DNA of 64,000 bases. Source: Peptococcaceae bacterium (GTDB taxonomy: Bacteria; Bacillota; DSM-12270; Thermacetogeniales; Thermacetogeniaceae). The stretch covers positions 1 through 64,000 of the forward strand of contig JAHFCR010000004.1 of NCBI GenBank assembly GCA_023249405.1, written 5' to 3'. The notes under the pieces are model-generated. The model had not been told where the DNA came from and made no database searches. It saw nothing but the letters and a program-made list of their open reading frames with translations. Shown piece by piece: positions 43,476-52,355 of the stretch; within the stretch, counting starts at the first letter, position 1, and each line of letters starts with the position of its first letter. The translations under genes and the position numbers were made by a program.

Positions 43476-44567
43476 TCAGATCACCGTGAAATCCTTGGTT
43501 ACCGGAGTCAGTATCTCGTAGCCGGAGGCAGTCACCAGCACGGTATCTTCGATGCGCACGCCCCCCCACCCGGGCAGGTAGATCCCCGGCTCCACCGAGG
43601 TCACCATGCCTGGCCTCAGGATCACTTCATGCCGCGGAGCGAGTCTGGGTGGCTCGTGAATATTCAGCCCCACGCCGTGGCCGAGGGCATGCGTAAAATA
43701 ATCCCCATATCCGGCCCTGGCGATCACCTGGCGCGCCGCCGCATCCACCTCGTTGGCAGCGACTCCCGGCCGGATCAGTTCCAGGGCGCTGAGCTGCGCA
43801 TCCAGCACCACGTCGTAGACCTGGCGCTGCTTGGCATCGTACCGACCGATGCACACCGTGCGGGTCAGATCAGACATGTAGCCATGGTATGAGGCCCCGA
43901 AATCCATCACTACCAATTGTCCAGCCATCAGCCGGTTGTCCGTGGCGCGCCCGTGCGGCATGGCTGAGCGCTCCCCGGCTGCCACTATGCTCTCGAAGGC
44001 AGGCATACCGCCACCCCGGCTGCGCATGAAATACTCCAGGCGGCTGGCCACCTCCAGCTCGGTCTGCCCGGCGTGCATGTGTCCGAGTATGTAGCAGTAT
44101 GCCGCTCCGGTGATCACGCCCGCTTCCTGCAACAGCACTATCTCATCGGCATCTTTGATCAGCCGCAGCTTTTCCACCAGCCCCAGGACCGGCCGCAACC
44201 TGATGCCGCTGAACTGTTCCTGGAACTGCTCGAACTGCTGATAGGTGACATCGTCTTTCTCAAAGCCCAGCTCTTGTATGCCTTGCTCCCGGCAGGCAGC
44301 AGCCAGCGCCTCCGGCGAGGAGGTCTCCGAAAGCAACACCTGCCATCCCGGGGCCTCCGATTGCGCCTGGGTCCCGTAGCGACCGTCCGTCAGCAGGTAG
44401 GCCTCGTCGGGCGTGACCAGGATAATGCCGAAACTGCCGGTAAATCCACTGATATAGCGCCTGTTTTCCGGTTTGGTTACCAACAGGGCAGTCAGCTCCC
44501 GCTCCGCCATGAATTTCCGGAGCTGCTTCAGCCTCCTGCCCAGGTTGTTCTGGACATCTGCTGTCAT
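43476..44567 (-). CDS. pepP: Xaa-Pro aminopeptidase (M24B)
   Basis: 363-aa pita-bread metalloenzyme that removes N-terminal residues before proline. Metal ligands lie in LVVMDFGASYHGYMSDLTRT, in ALGHGVGLNIHEPP, in TSVEPGIYLPGWGGVRIED and the following region. The creatinase-like N-domain occupies about 1-130. ATG 44567 follows GGGAGG. The pepP-efp order is common in Firmicutes. Confidence 0.94.
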   Translation of the reverse strand: MTADVQNNLGRRLKQLRKFMAERELTALLVTKPENRRYISGFTGSFGIILVTPDEAYLLTDGRYGTQAQSEAPGWQVLLSETSSPEALAAACREQGIQELGFEKDDVTYQQFEQFQEQFSGIRLRPVLGLVEKLRLIKDADEIVLLQEAGVITGAAYCYILGHMHAGQTELEVASRLEYFMRSRGGGMPAFESIVAAGERSAMPHGRATDNRLMAGQLVVMDFGASYHGYMSDLTRTVCIGRYDAKQRQVYDVVLDAQLSALELIRPGVAANEVDAAARQVIARAGYGDYFTHALGHGVGLNIHEPPRLAPRHEVILRPGMVTSVEPGIYLPGWGGVRIEDTVLVTASGYEILTPVTKDFTVI

Positions 44568-44573
44568 GGCGCC

Positions 44574-45017
44574 CTACCTCCCAGACTTAAGCAATTGGCT
44601 GGCCGCAGTCAGGGCCAGGGAGTAGCTCCGGCTCCCAAAACCGGCGATCTGGCCGCTAGCCACCGGAGCAATCACCGACTGACGCCGCCAGGATTCCCGG
44701 GCATAGATATTGCTCATGTGCACCTCGATCACCGGCAGTCCCACCGCTTTCAGGGCGTCCTGCAAAGCATAGCTGTAATGGGTAAGGGCGCCGGGATTGA
44801 TGATGATCAGGGCATAGCCACAGGTGGCCTCATGGATTTTATCGATCAGTTCGCCTTCGTGATTGGATTGAAAACACTCCACCTCAAGGCCGAGCAACTC
44901 TCCTTGGCGCCGCAGGCCATCGTCGATATCTCCAAGGGATGCCGCCCCGTAGATCTCCGGTTCCCGCACCCCGGTCAGGTTGAGATTCGGCCCGTGCAAT
45001 ACCATAATCCGTGGCAC
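44574..45017 (-). CDS. aroQ: Type II 3-dehydroquinate dehydratase
   Basis: 147-aa dodecameric enzyme of the shikimate pathway. It opens RIMVLHGPNLNLTGVREPEI, with the catalytic Tyr in EIYG. Later EGELIDKIHE, NPGALTHYSYALQDAL and VIEVHMSNIYARE are all present. The start is GTG 45017 with GGAGGAG upstream. aroB lies at the far right of the window. Confidence 0.96.
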   Translation of the reverse strand: MPRIMVLHGPNLNLTGVREPEIYGAASLGDIDDGLRRQGELLGLEVECFQSNHEGELIDKIHEATCGYALIIINPGALTHYSYALQDALKAVGLPVIEVHMSNIYARESWRRQSVIAPVASGQIAGFGSRSYSLALTAASQLLKSGR

Positions 45018-45085
45018 TCCGATAACTCCTCCATAAGCTTCTTGCGCCTGATGAGTTCAGGCGTCTCTCTATTTACCGCATCAAT

Positions 45086-46423
45086 CTATTCGCCGCTGAT
45101 AGTCAACCTGGCCACCCGTAACGTGGGCGCCCCCTTGCCTACAAAAAAGCGAATGTCCCTGCCGACGGCGTCGATTCCTTCCAACAGTTCCAGTATATTG
45201 CCAGCTATTACCATACCGCGTACCGGTGTTGTAAATTCGCCATGTTCAATCCAAATTCCTGCCGCACCCACCGAAAAATCGCCTGAGATCGGGTTCACCG
45301 TATGCATTCCCATGACATCGGTCAGGTAGATGCCGCTGGCCGTCTGGCTGATAATCTGATCCTGGCCCAGGTTGCCCGGCGCCAGGTAGAAGTTGGTGCT
45401 GCCCAGTTCCGGAGGTGATTTGTAGGAACCCCGGCTGGCGTTGCCGGTGGAGTCCAGGCCGTCCCTGGCCGCCGTATAGGAGTTCTGCATGAATCCCTGC
45501 AGAATGCCGTCCTGAACCAGGACATTGCGCCGGGCAGGCGCCCCTTCTCCGTCAAAGGGAGCGCTCATCAGCCCGCCCCGCAGGGTGCCGTCATCGATGA
45601 TAGTGACACCGTCAGCCGCCACCCGCTCGCCAATACGCCCCGCGAACAGGGAACGGCCCTTCTGTACCGCTTCTGCCGTCAGGGCCGCGGCGAGCACTGA
45701 CAGGAAATTAGTGACCACATAGGGGTCGAAAACGACCGCCGCCCGCCTGGTGCCCAGCCGTCGCGAACCCAGCAGGCGCACCGCTTTGTGCGCCGCCTCA
45801 CGCCCGATCGCATCCGGATTCAATTCGGCGTAGCTGCGTGTGTATTGGAGGCCGAAGCCGGATTGTTGCTCTCCGTCAGCACCGGCTACCAGGGCGGCCG
45901 CCCCGCCGCAATAGCTGCCCTCGTCCGAGGCGGAGACACCCCGGGAGTTGGCGATGCTCACCTGGTAATGGGACTCCTCGTAGGCAGCCTGCTCGGTGAC
46001 CAGGATGCGCGGGTCGTAGGACCTGCCGCTCTGCTCGATCCGGCGCGCCAGGGCGATCTTATCCTCCAGGGGGATCTCCTTGAGAGAGGGATCTCGCAGG
46101 TCGATTTCAGGATAGGCAGCAGGTGGTTCCGGCAGGTTATTGAAGGAGTCGGGGCTGGCGACGCGGGCGTTGGCCAGGGCGGCGCCGACCGCCTCCTGGA
46201 TGGCCGGCCAGGACCAGTCCGAGGTGTAGGCGAACCCCAGGCAGCCGTTCCGGAGGATGCGGATACCCACCCCGGACTCCTGGGCCACCTTCAAATTTTC
46301 CACCTCGCCGTCCCGAACCTCGATGACGATCTCCTCGCTGCGGTCGAAATAGGCCTCCGCCGCCTCGGCGCCACTCCGCCCCGCCTCTTCTACGGCAGCG
46401 CTGACCAGTTCCAGACCGTTCAT
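45086..46423 (-). CDS. pmbA: TldE/PmbA-family metallopeptidase subunit
   Basis: About 445-aa partner of TldD in a heterodimeric protease that acts on unfolded and modified peptides; this subunit lacks the HExxH motif. Typical parts are SGVGIRILRNGCLGFAYTSD, IANSRGVSASDEGSY, the late DVMGMHTVNPISGDFSVGAAG and the closing GAPTLRVARLTISG. ATG 46423 gives the normal family N-terminus; upstream in-frame ATG codons would overlap tldD. Confidence 0.92.
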   Translation of the reverse strand: MNGLELVSAAVEEAGRSGAEAAEAYFDRSEEIVIEVRDGEVENLKVAQESGVGIRILRNGCLGFAYTSDWSWPAIQEAVGAALANARVASPDSFNNLPEPPAAYPEIDLRDPSLKEIPLEDKIALARRIEQSGRSYDPRILVTEQAAYEESHYQVSIANSRGVSASDEGSYCGGAAALVAGADGEQQSGFGLQYTRSYAELNPDAIGREAAHKAVRLLGSRRLGTRRAAVVFDPYVVTNFLSVLAAALTAEAVQKGRSLFAGRIGERVAADGVTIIDDGTLRGGLMSAPFDGEGAPARRNVLVQDGILQGFMQNSYTAARDGLDSTGNASRGSYKSPPELGSTNFYLAPGNLGQDQIISQTASGIYLTDVMGMHTVNPISGDFSVGAAGIWIEHGEFTTPVRGMVIAGNILELLEGIDAVGRDIRFFVGKGAPTLRVARLTISGE

Positions 46424-46436
46424 GCCTTCTGTGCTT

Positions 46437-47855
46437 CTAATCCTCATCACCCTCTTCCCCGGTGCTGGCGCCATCCTCGATGATCCCGCCCACGGTCAGG
46501 GACGGTATCCTGATTGTCGGCTGGGCGTCAGAGACCGGCACCCCCTGCCCTTCCTTGCCGCAGACCCCTAAGGAGAAGCCGAAGTCGCTCCCCACCAGGT
46601 CGATCTGATTCAACACGTCAGGTCCGTTGCCGGTCAGGGTGGCCCCCCGTACCGGCGCCGTCACCTCGCCGTTCTCGATCAGGTAGCCTTCGGGCACTTC
46701 GAAGACGAAATCACCGTTGGTGGTGTTCACCTGGCCGCCGCCCATGCGGCGTACCAGCAACCCTGATTTTGTCTCCCTGATGATCTCCCCGGGCGGGGTC
46801 TCGCCTGAGGCCAGGTAGGTAGTGGACATCCTGGGGATCGGGCGGTGCTGAAAGGATTGCCGGCGACCGTTGCCGGTCGGTTCGACCTCATCCTTGACGG
46901 CAGTGATGTGGTCATACATGAAACCGCTGAGCACACCCTTTTCGATCAGCACCGTCTTCCGGGCCGGATTGCCCTCGTCATCAAACCGGAAAGAGCCGAA
47001 GCGGCCAGGCAGGGTGCCATCGTCCACCACTGTCACCAGTGGCGAGGCCACCCGCTCTCCCTTTTTCCCGGAGTAAACCGACAGGTTCTTCTGGGCGAGG
47101 TCTGCCTCCAGGCCGTGGCCGCAGGCTTCATGGATCATGGTGCCCCCGGCCTCGCCGGACAGTACCACCGGCATGCGCCCCGCCGGCGCCCGCCGGGCAT
47201 GCAGCATCAGCAACGCCCGCTGGGCCGCCAGGCGGCCCAGTTCAGACGGCTTCTCTTCATCGAATAGCTCGAAACCCTTCGTCCCACCGGCCGAGTCATA
47301 GCCGGTCTGAATCACAGCCCCCTCCGCCGCCACGGCGTTCACCGACATCCGGCAACGCACCCGCTCGTCTTCGACGTAGGCGCCCTCGGTGTTGGCGATG
47401 GTCACCTGCTGGATGGTATCGGCATAGCCCACCGATACCTGCCGCAACAACTGCTCATCCTGGCACCGGGCTGACTGCTCGGCCTCCCGGACCAGGGCCA
47501 CCTTCTCCTCGACCGGCGTGTCGTCTGGGTGCCTGGCCACAGGCAACTGCACCGTTGATGACCGCTGCTTCAGCACCACTGCCGTGGTCTCGTCCGACTG
47601 GGCAGCCCGGGCAACCTGATCAGCCAGTTTCAACAAGCTCTCCCTATCGAGGGCGTTGGTATAGCCGTAGGCCGTATGATCACCGTGCACCGCCCGGATC
47701 CCCGCCCCCTGCTCCCGGCCGGAGATCACTCGCTCGATCTGCCGGTCCTCGCAACCGATCCGGGTCGACTCCAGCTGTTCCATGAAGATCTCGGCAAAAT
47801 CACTGCCCCGTCGGGCAATTTTCAATATCTCCTGAAGATCGGTCCTCTCAAGCAC
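46437..47855 (-). CDS. tldD: TldD-family zinc metallopeptidase
   Basis: 472-aa catalytic subunit. The zinc motif is GTMIHEACGHGLEADLAQK (HExxxH), with MGGGQVNTTNGDFVFEVPEG later supplying a further ligand region, and QGVPVSDAQPTIRIPSLTVGG at the end. The N-terminal domain has VHGDHTAYGYTNAL. It directly precedes tldE; no peptide-antibiotic precursor is visible nearby, so general peptide turnover is the simplest role. Confidence 0.93.
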   Translation of the reverse strand: MLERTDLQEILKIARRGSDFAEIFMEQLESTRIGCEDRQIERVISGREQGAGIRAVHGDHTAYGYTNALDRESLLKLADQVARAAQSDETTAVVLKQRSSTVQLPVARHPDDTPVEEKVALVREAEQSARCQDEQLLRQVSVGYADTIQQVTIANTEGAYVEDERVRCRMSVNAVAAEGAVIQTGYDSAGGTKGFELFDEEKPSELGRLAAQRALLMLHARRAPAGRMPVVLSGEAGGTMIHEACGHGLEADLAQKNLSVYSGKKGERVASPLVTVVDDGTLPGRFGSFRFDDEGNPARKTVLIEKGVLSGFMYDHITAVKDEVEPTGNGRRQSFQHRPIPRMSTTYLASGETPPGEIIRETKSGLLVRRMGGGQVNTTNGDFVFEVPEGYLIENGEVTAPVRGATLTGNGPDVLNQIDLVGSDFGFSLGVCGKEGQGVPVSDAQPTIRIPSLTVGGIIEDGASTGEEGDED

Positions 47856-47970
47856 CTATTTACCCCCAATGCCGGTTATTCATCCACCGATGTATTTATT
47901 TTCCATCATACATCCACTCCCGTTTATTGTCTACCCGCCACTCCCTGGCTATACAAAAGCGGTAATAAAT

Positions 47971-47990
47971 AAAAAGCCCTTTTCGGGCTT
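47971..47990 (-). terminator. Intrinsic terminator after the small coiled-coil ORF
   Basis: Stem AAGCCC/GGGCTT with a 5-nt loop, followed on the minus strand by TTTTTATTTATT. It lies 15 bp past the stop of the small gene at 48005. Confidence 0.75.
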
Positions 47991-48004
47991 GATCTGTGGG
48001 CTTG

Positions 48005-48136
48005 TTAGGTGATGTCTTGCTTGACACCGGCGATGTCCTGCTTTATCGGATCTAACTTTACGTCCAGCTTCTCATCCAGCTTCTGATCAAGCATACCGCT
48101 GATTGCAGCCAGCAGTTCGTTGTCCATTCCGCACAT
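48005..48136 (-). CDS. Short coiled-coil protein, possibly truncated
   Basis: 43-aa open frame (or 40 aa from ATG 48127) with the repeating pattern LDQKLDEKLDVKLDPIKQDI, an amphipathic helix. A good terminator follows, so the unit looks expressed. It resembles the N-terminal part of longer coiled-coil proteins seen in related bacteria, so it may be a remnant. Function unknown. Confidence 0.45.
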   Translation of the reverse strand: MCGMDNELLAAISGMLDQKLDEKLDVKLDPIKQDIAGVKQDIT

Positions 48137-48201
48137 CCCCGGTTCAATAACTATTTTGCCACGTCCTGGAAACAATGAACACGAATCTGGAGATGCTACG
48201 G

Positions 48202-48420
48202 TTATTCTCTCTTCGCCAGATAAGCAAGATAATAATCCCGGTACTCCATAAACCTCTTCAGGATTTCTTTGATGCTGTCGTAGACCAGAGCGTTGTCGAT
48301 CGCCTACCTATCGATGAAACTATTGGCATAGTTGTATCATTGCTTAATTCTCAATCTCCATCAAGAGCATCCAAGATATCTCTATGGCAATCAGCGTCTC
48401 CAGGCAAATGTTTTACTTAA
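48202..48420 (-). pseudogene. Degenerate gene fragment, HepT/DUF86-like C-terminus
   Basis: The minus strand has coding-like text broken over frames: LPGDADCHRDILDALDGD in one frame and, after a shift, YNYANSFIDR, a stop, then AIDNALVYDSIKEILKRFME and YRDYYLAYLAKRE. The order resembles the C-terminal half of HepT/DUF86 toxins (conserved region around the HxY motif, then ID..LVY.I). No MntA-type antitoxin gene is nearby. The family call is tentative. The rest of 47856-48467 holds only the small ORF and its terminator. Confidence 0.4.
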
Positions 48421-48467
48421 GATATCGATAGCAATGACTGCAATAACAACTGTTCCGTTATTTCGGA

Positions 48468-48969
48468 TCAGTGGATCTCACCGTTTTCCGGCGGCCTGTC
48501 GCTGACACGGACCCGGCCGGTGAGAGCCGCCACGATCACGTAAAGTCGCTGATGATTGTTAGTCTTGTTTGTCAGGGTGATGGTGCCGCCGTTTGCATGC
48601 CCGTCAATGCACGGTATAGTCAGCATTTTATTAGGAAAGTTGGATTCCAGGGTTACGGAGGCGGGCAGGTGGACCACGGGAACAGCGCTCATGTAAACCG
48701 CTGTTGGTTTAATCAGATAGGCATTGCCGGGATCCTGATAAAACTGAATGCCATAGGGGCTGTTCTCTGCCAGAGCGTGCTGCTGGGCAGTCCGGATCTC
48801 CTGCGCCAGCCGGTCGCTGGCCAGTCGCAGGTTTGCTGTCGCCGTCAACCGGGTGAAGCTCAGGACGGTGCCGACCGTCAGCACAGCCAGCATCATCATG
48901 GCGATAACGACCTCGATCATGGTAAAGCCAGTCTCTTTACCTGACGTCTGAATGATATTCAATTTCATC
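48468..48969 (-). CDS. GspH/FimT-like minor pseudopilin
   Basis: 167-aa prepilin. The leader ends in KETG and is followed by FTMIEVVIAMMMLAVLTVGT, the class III cleavage site and hydrophobic helix, with Glu at +5. The C-terminal domain has ALAENSPYGIQFYQDPG and GGTITLTNKTNN, typical of GspH-like pilins. ATG 48969 follows GGGGTGA. It is last in the pilus cluster, after the prepilin peptidase. Confidence 0.85.
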
Positions 48970-48973
48970 GATT

Positions 48974-49777
48974 TCACCCCAGAGGGCCAAATAAAAGATT
49001 GAGGATCTGACTGCCCCACAACAGAGCGGCCAGGGTACCCAAGGCGATAAAAGGGCCAAAGGGAATCGGGTCCTTGCGCCCCCTGATACCGGTCATGAGC
49101 AGAATTATTCCTATCAGGCCACCGGCACAGGCCCCGGCAAACAGGCCCACCAGTCCCTGCGGCCACCCCAGAAAGAGCCCGGTTACCAGTGCCAGTTTGA
49201 CATCACCCATACCCATGCCTCCGCGGCTGATCAGGGCAACCAGGAGCAGGAACCCGGAGCAGGAGACGGCGCCTAGCAGCGCCGACCAGAAACTTATATC
49301 CTGGACTATAAACCCGATGCCGATGCCGAAGATGACCCCCGCCAGCACCAAGCTGTCGGGTATGAGGAAGTGTTCCAGGTCAATGAAAGAGACGGCCACC
49401 AGCAGGGCAACCAAAAAGAGGTACTTAATCAACACCGCGGTCAGCCCGGTATGAAGGTATACGATCACGAACAGGGCAGCAGTCAATAACTCCACCAGCG
49501 GGTAGCACCAGGAGATCGGCTCCCGGCAGGACCGGCACCGTCCTCTGAGCAGCAGATAGCTCAGCAGGGGAATGAGGTCATACCAGGCAAGCTCCCGGCA
49601 GCAGCCGAGGCAGTGCGACCTCCCGACCGCGATCGACACGCCACGAGGCACCCGGTAGATGACCACATTGAGGAGGCTGCCGATGCAGAGGCCAAGCACT
49701 GCCACTACTATTATATTGAAAGCTACGAATTGACCTGCGCCGGCCAGGATGCCGATAGGGATAGAATTGATCATCAT
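48974..49777 (-). CDS. pilD: Type IV prepilin peptidase
   Basis: 267-aa membrane aspartic peptidase and N-methylase. The zinc-binding CxxC pairs appear as CLGC near residue 57 and CRSC near 82. Catalytic Asp residues lie in SFIDLEHFLIPD and GGMGMGDVKLALVTG. About eight membrane helices. ATG 49777 overlaps the pilO stop. It should process all the pilins encoded in the cluster. Confidence 0.95.
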   Translation of the reverse strand: MMINSIPIGILAGAGQFVAFNIIVVAVLGLCIGSLLNVVIYRVPRGVSIAVGRSHCLGCCRELAWYDLIPLLSYLLLRGRCRSCREPISWCYPLVELLTAALFVIVYLHTGLTAVLIKYLFLVALLVAVSFIDLEHFLIPDSLVLAGVIFGIGIGFIVQDISFWSALLGAVSCSGFLLLVALISRGGMGMGDVKLALVTGLFLGWPQGLVGLFAGACAGGLIGIILLMTGIRGRKDPIPFGPFIALGTLAALLWGSQILNLLFGPLG

Positions 49778-50625
49778 TTTGCCGGGCCTGGCGGCTTATC
49801 CTGCTGCAAGGGCACGGGCTGCTCCGTGGATGCAGGTTTTGTTGGCCACAGGGACACTGCCTGGGGCAAGGATGCCGAGTTTGAAGACTGCATGGGTACG
49901 GTCTGGGGCAGGACAACCGGCTCCGGCAGCGCTGAGCCACCGCTGACCGGCTGGAAGATGTTACTGCGGCCAATCGCCCATGTCCTGATCTCATCCAGGT
50001 TGATCTTCTCCAGCGGTGTTTTCGCCGCGTAGACGATGATGCTCATGGTGATGGTGACATCGCCGGGGTTGGTGAGGCTTTGGATATAGGAGTTGGGGGC
50101 ATTAGTGCCCGATTTATTAGGGTCTAGGCTAGCAGCGCTCTGACTGCTGCCAGCCTGCGCGCCCTGAATCTTAAACGTCGTGATCCCACTCAGATTGGGC
50201 AGGCGTTCGATATCGGCGCAGAAGTTGATGATGTTGGGATAATCGCCCTGCGCCGTGATGTTCAAGGGCAATTCCCGATAGTTTGGCTTGACGGCGATCT
50301 CTCCGGGCGCGATGGACATAATCTGCACCTTGGAGGTAGCAGCATTCAAACCCAGCAGGATCACGTTGGAGCCATCCTGTATCTCGGTGTCGAACAACTG
50401 GCCGTACTTGTCCAGATCCAGGCTGGTCTGATCATATTTGGCCTTCACCGCTTTTAGCGAATCGGCAATGCCGCGGACGGTATTTACTTTTACCCGCAGG
50501 TCATTCAACTCTGAGCCCATCTTCAGGTAGACCTGGGCCTTCGGCAGCACTACAAAGTACACCAGTATCACCAGGAATACCAGGGCTACCGTAATAATAA
50601 CCAGCGACTGCTGCTTTTTATCCAT
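49774..50625 (-). CDS. pilO: PilO-like pilus alignment protein
   Basis: 283-aa bitopic protein: an N-terminal membrane helix (about 8-27), a coiled coil and a ferredoxin-like domain (about 100-190). A Pro/Gln/Ser-rich tail of some 60 residues with repeated LPQxV-like units is unusual. ATG 50625 is preferred, with AAGGATGA upstream. It follows pilN and pilM as in the inner-membrane PilMNO complex. Confidence 0.85.
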   Translation of the reverse strand: MDKKQQSLVIITVALVFLVILVYFVVLPKAQVYLKMGSELNDLRVKVNTVRGIADSLKAVKAKYDQTSLDLDKYGQLFDTEIQDGSNVILLGLNAATSKVQIMSIAPGEIAVKPNYRELPLNITAQGDYPNIINFCADIERLPNLSGITTFKIQGAQAGSSQSAASLDPNKSGTNAPNSYIQSLTNPGDVTITMSIIVYAAKTPLEKINLDEIRTWAIGRSNIFQPVSGGSALPEPVVLPQTVPMQSSNSASLPQAVSLWPTKPASTEQPVPLQQDKPPGPAK

Positions 50626-50636
50626 GCAACTCATCC

Positions 50637-51260
50637 TTATATATAGACAGTGATTTCAAAGCTGTTACCCTCACTCTGGGCGGTGATCGTCTTGATCACC
50701 GCATCCTTGAAGTAGGGGAGTTGCCTCATGTTCTGAACGAAAATGCCTATCGAAGGCACACTGAGCGCTGTACCCTTCACGGTGAGCGTATTAGGATAGG
50801 GTTCCGGCGCAGCATTCTTCTGAGCAGCAGGCGTAGCGGTGGTTTGCCCGGCAGCCGCTGTTGAACCCACTTTGGGCTGGTTGGCGTTGGCCAGATCCAA
50901 TTCCACCAGCCAGAGATCGGTCGGGGCAATGTCATCAAGTTCATAGAGCAGGCTTGACCAGGTAATCTGCCGGTTCATCAGGGCCTTATAATCAGTTACG
51001 GCTGCCTGCATCGTGTTGGTCTGGTTCTGCAAACTCTGCACATAGTTGACTGAAGGTTGCAGGCTCTCCAACTGTCGGGTCTCGGAGTCGATCTCCTGGC
51101 GCATGTTGAAGTAATTCACCACAAAAAAGATGGCAACCCCCAGGATCAGCATCGTTATGGTAACGCTTACCGCCAGAATCAACAAGCGGCGTATATCGAT
51201 CAGTTCTTCGCGCTGCAGATTCAGCGGCAGCAGGTTGACTTTATACATCGGTTCGCTCAC
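50637..51260 (-). CDS. pilN: PilN-like pilus assembly protein
   Basis: 207-aa bitopic protein. It opens with KVNLLPLNLQREE, the segment that docks on PilM, followed by a membrane helix (about 27-49), a coiled coil and a small C-terminal domain. The start is GTG 51260, one base overlapping the pilM stop. Confidence 0.88.
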   Translation of the reverse strand: MSEPMYKVNLLPLNLQREELIDIRRLLILAVSVTITMLILGVAIFFVVNYFNMRQEIDSETRQLESLQPSVNYVQSLQNQTNTMQAAVTDYKALMNRQITWSSLLYELDDIAPTDLWLVELDLANANQPKVGSTAAAGQTTATPAAQKNAAPEPYPNTLTVKGTALSVPSIGIFVQNMRQLPYFKDAVIKTITAQSEGNSFEITVYI

Positions 51261-52333
51261 TATCCGGCACCTCTCATGGCCAACCCAAGCGCCACTGCAT
51301 AGCTGGGATCGAAATTGGGATCCGGCAGCATCGCGTCGGCAACACCGATAGCCGTCTCCAAAGCGAGCATCTCATGGCAATAATCGGCAATCCCCTTAAG
51401 CCTGCTGGTTCCCCCGCTAAGGATGATCCGCTCCACATTCAGCCCCTCCTGAGCGGCACAGAAACTCAGCGACCGGCGCATCTCTTTCACAAATTCCGTC
51501 AAGGACTCCCGCAAGATATCCCCGATCCGCCGCAGCGGACCGCCTTGCATGTAGATCTCGCTGTTCCGGGAGACACTGGAATCATCCTTATACTGCTGAG
51601 CCTGGGCTTTATCCAGGCCTAGAGCATCCACTATCGATCCAGTCAGGGTCTCACCGCCCACCGGCAACTGACGGATAAACCGGATCGTTCCGTTTCTTAC
51701 CACCACAAACCGGGATGTCTTGGCTCCAAAATCGACGATGGCCACCGTGCCGGCAATATTTTCGCCAAAAACACGCCACAGAGCGAAGGCCTGCAGGTCA
51801 AAGGCAGTCACCGTGAGCCCTGCCCGGGAGAAGATGCTATGGTACTGGTAGATCGTGGCTGCAGGTACCGCCATCAGCAACACGCTCTGGCCTTCAATCT
51901 GGCTCCCGGTAAAGTCCGGGGCTGCCCCTCTGCCCGTCAGTTCATCGGAAGGCGTGGCCAATGTGGTGTGCCTGATAATCATCTGCTCGGTAGAGATCGG
52001 CAAATTCTTGCCGATCTCGAGTTCCACGGCGGCGACCAGTTCCTTATTGTTCATCGCTGGAAACCGCGCGCTGCGGGTGATCACTTTCTCGCCGCCGATA
52101 CAGGCGACGATCTCGTTTAAGGGAGAGGAGACCTGGCCCAAAGCTAAAACCAGATCCTCCTCGTTGAAACTATCAGTCCACACCCCCGCAGGGCTGGGGT
52201 AGGCGCGCTGTGCAATGACATCCACCTTATCGTCATAGATCTTGATCTCGACCATCTTAGTAGAGAATGCCCCGATATCCACTCCTACAAAATGAGTTTT
52301 ACGGGGGATCAAATTTTTTAACAGCCTGATCAT
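51260..52333 (-). CDS. pilM: PilM actin-like pilus assembly protein
   Basis: 357-aa actin-fold protein. VGVDIGAFSTKMVEIK is the phosphate-1 loop, TVAIVDFGAKTSRFVVVRNG phosphate-2, and ERIILSGGTSRLKGIADY the adenosine loop. It forms a cytoplasmic ring with PilN and couples to the assembly ATPase. ATG 52333 follows AGAGGAGAGG. Confidence 0.92.
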   Translation of the reverse strand: MIRLLKNLIPRKTHFVGVDIGAFSTKMVEIKIYDDKVDVIAQRAYPSPAGVWTDSFNEEDLVLALGQVSSPLNEIVACIGGEKVITRSARFPAMNNKELVAAVELEIGKNLPISTEQMIIRHTTLATPSDELTGRGAAPDFTGSQIEGQSVLLMAVPAATIYQYHSIFSRAGLTVTAFDLQAFALWRVFGENIAGTVAIVDFGAKTSRFVVVRNGTIRFIRQLPVGGETLTGSIVDALGLDKAQAQQYKDDSSVSRNSEIYMQGGPLRRIGDILRESLTEFVKEMRRSLSFCAAQEGLNVERIILSGGTSRLKGIADYCHEMLALETAIGVADAMLPDPNFDPSYAVALGLAMRGAG

Positions 52334-52355
52334 ACGTTTTCCTCTCCGCCTCAGT

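Noticed and set aside
48175-48420. An 81-residue plus-strand frame
   Set aside because: The complementary strand carries the better coding signal (a broken HepT-like fragment).
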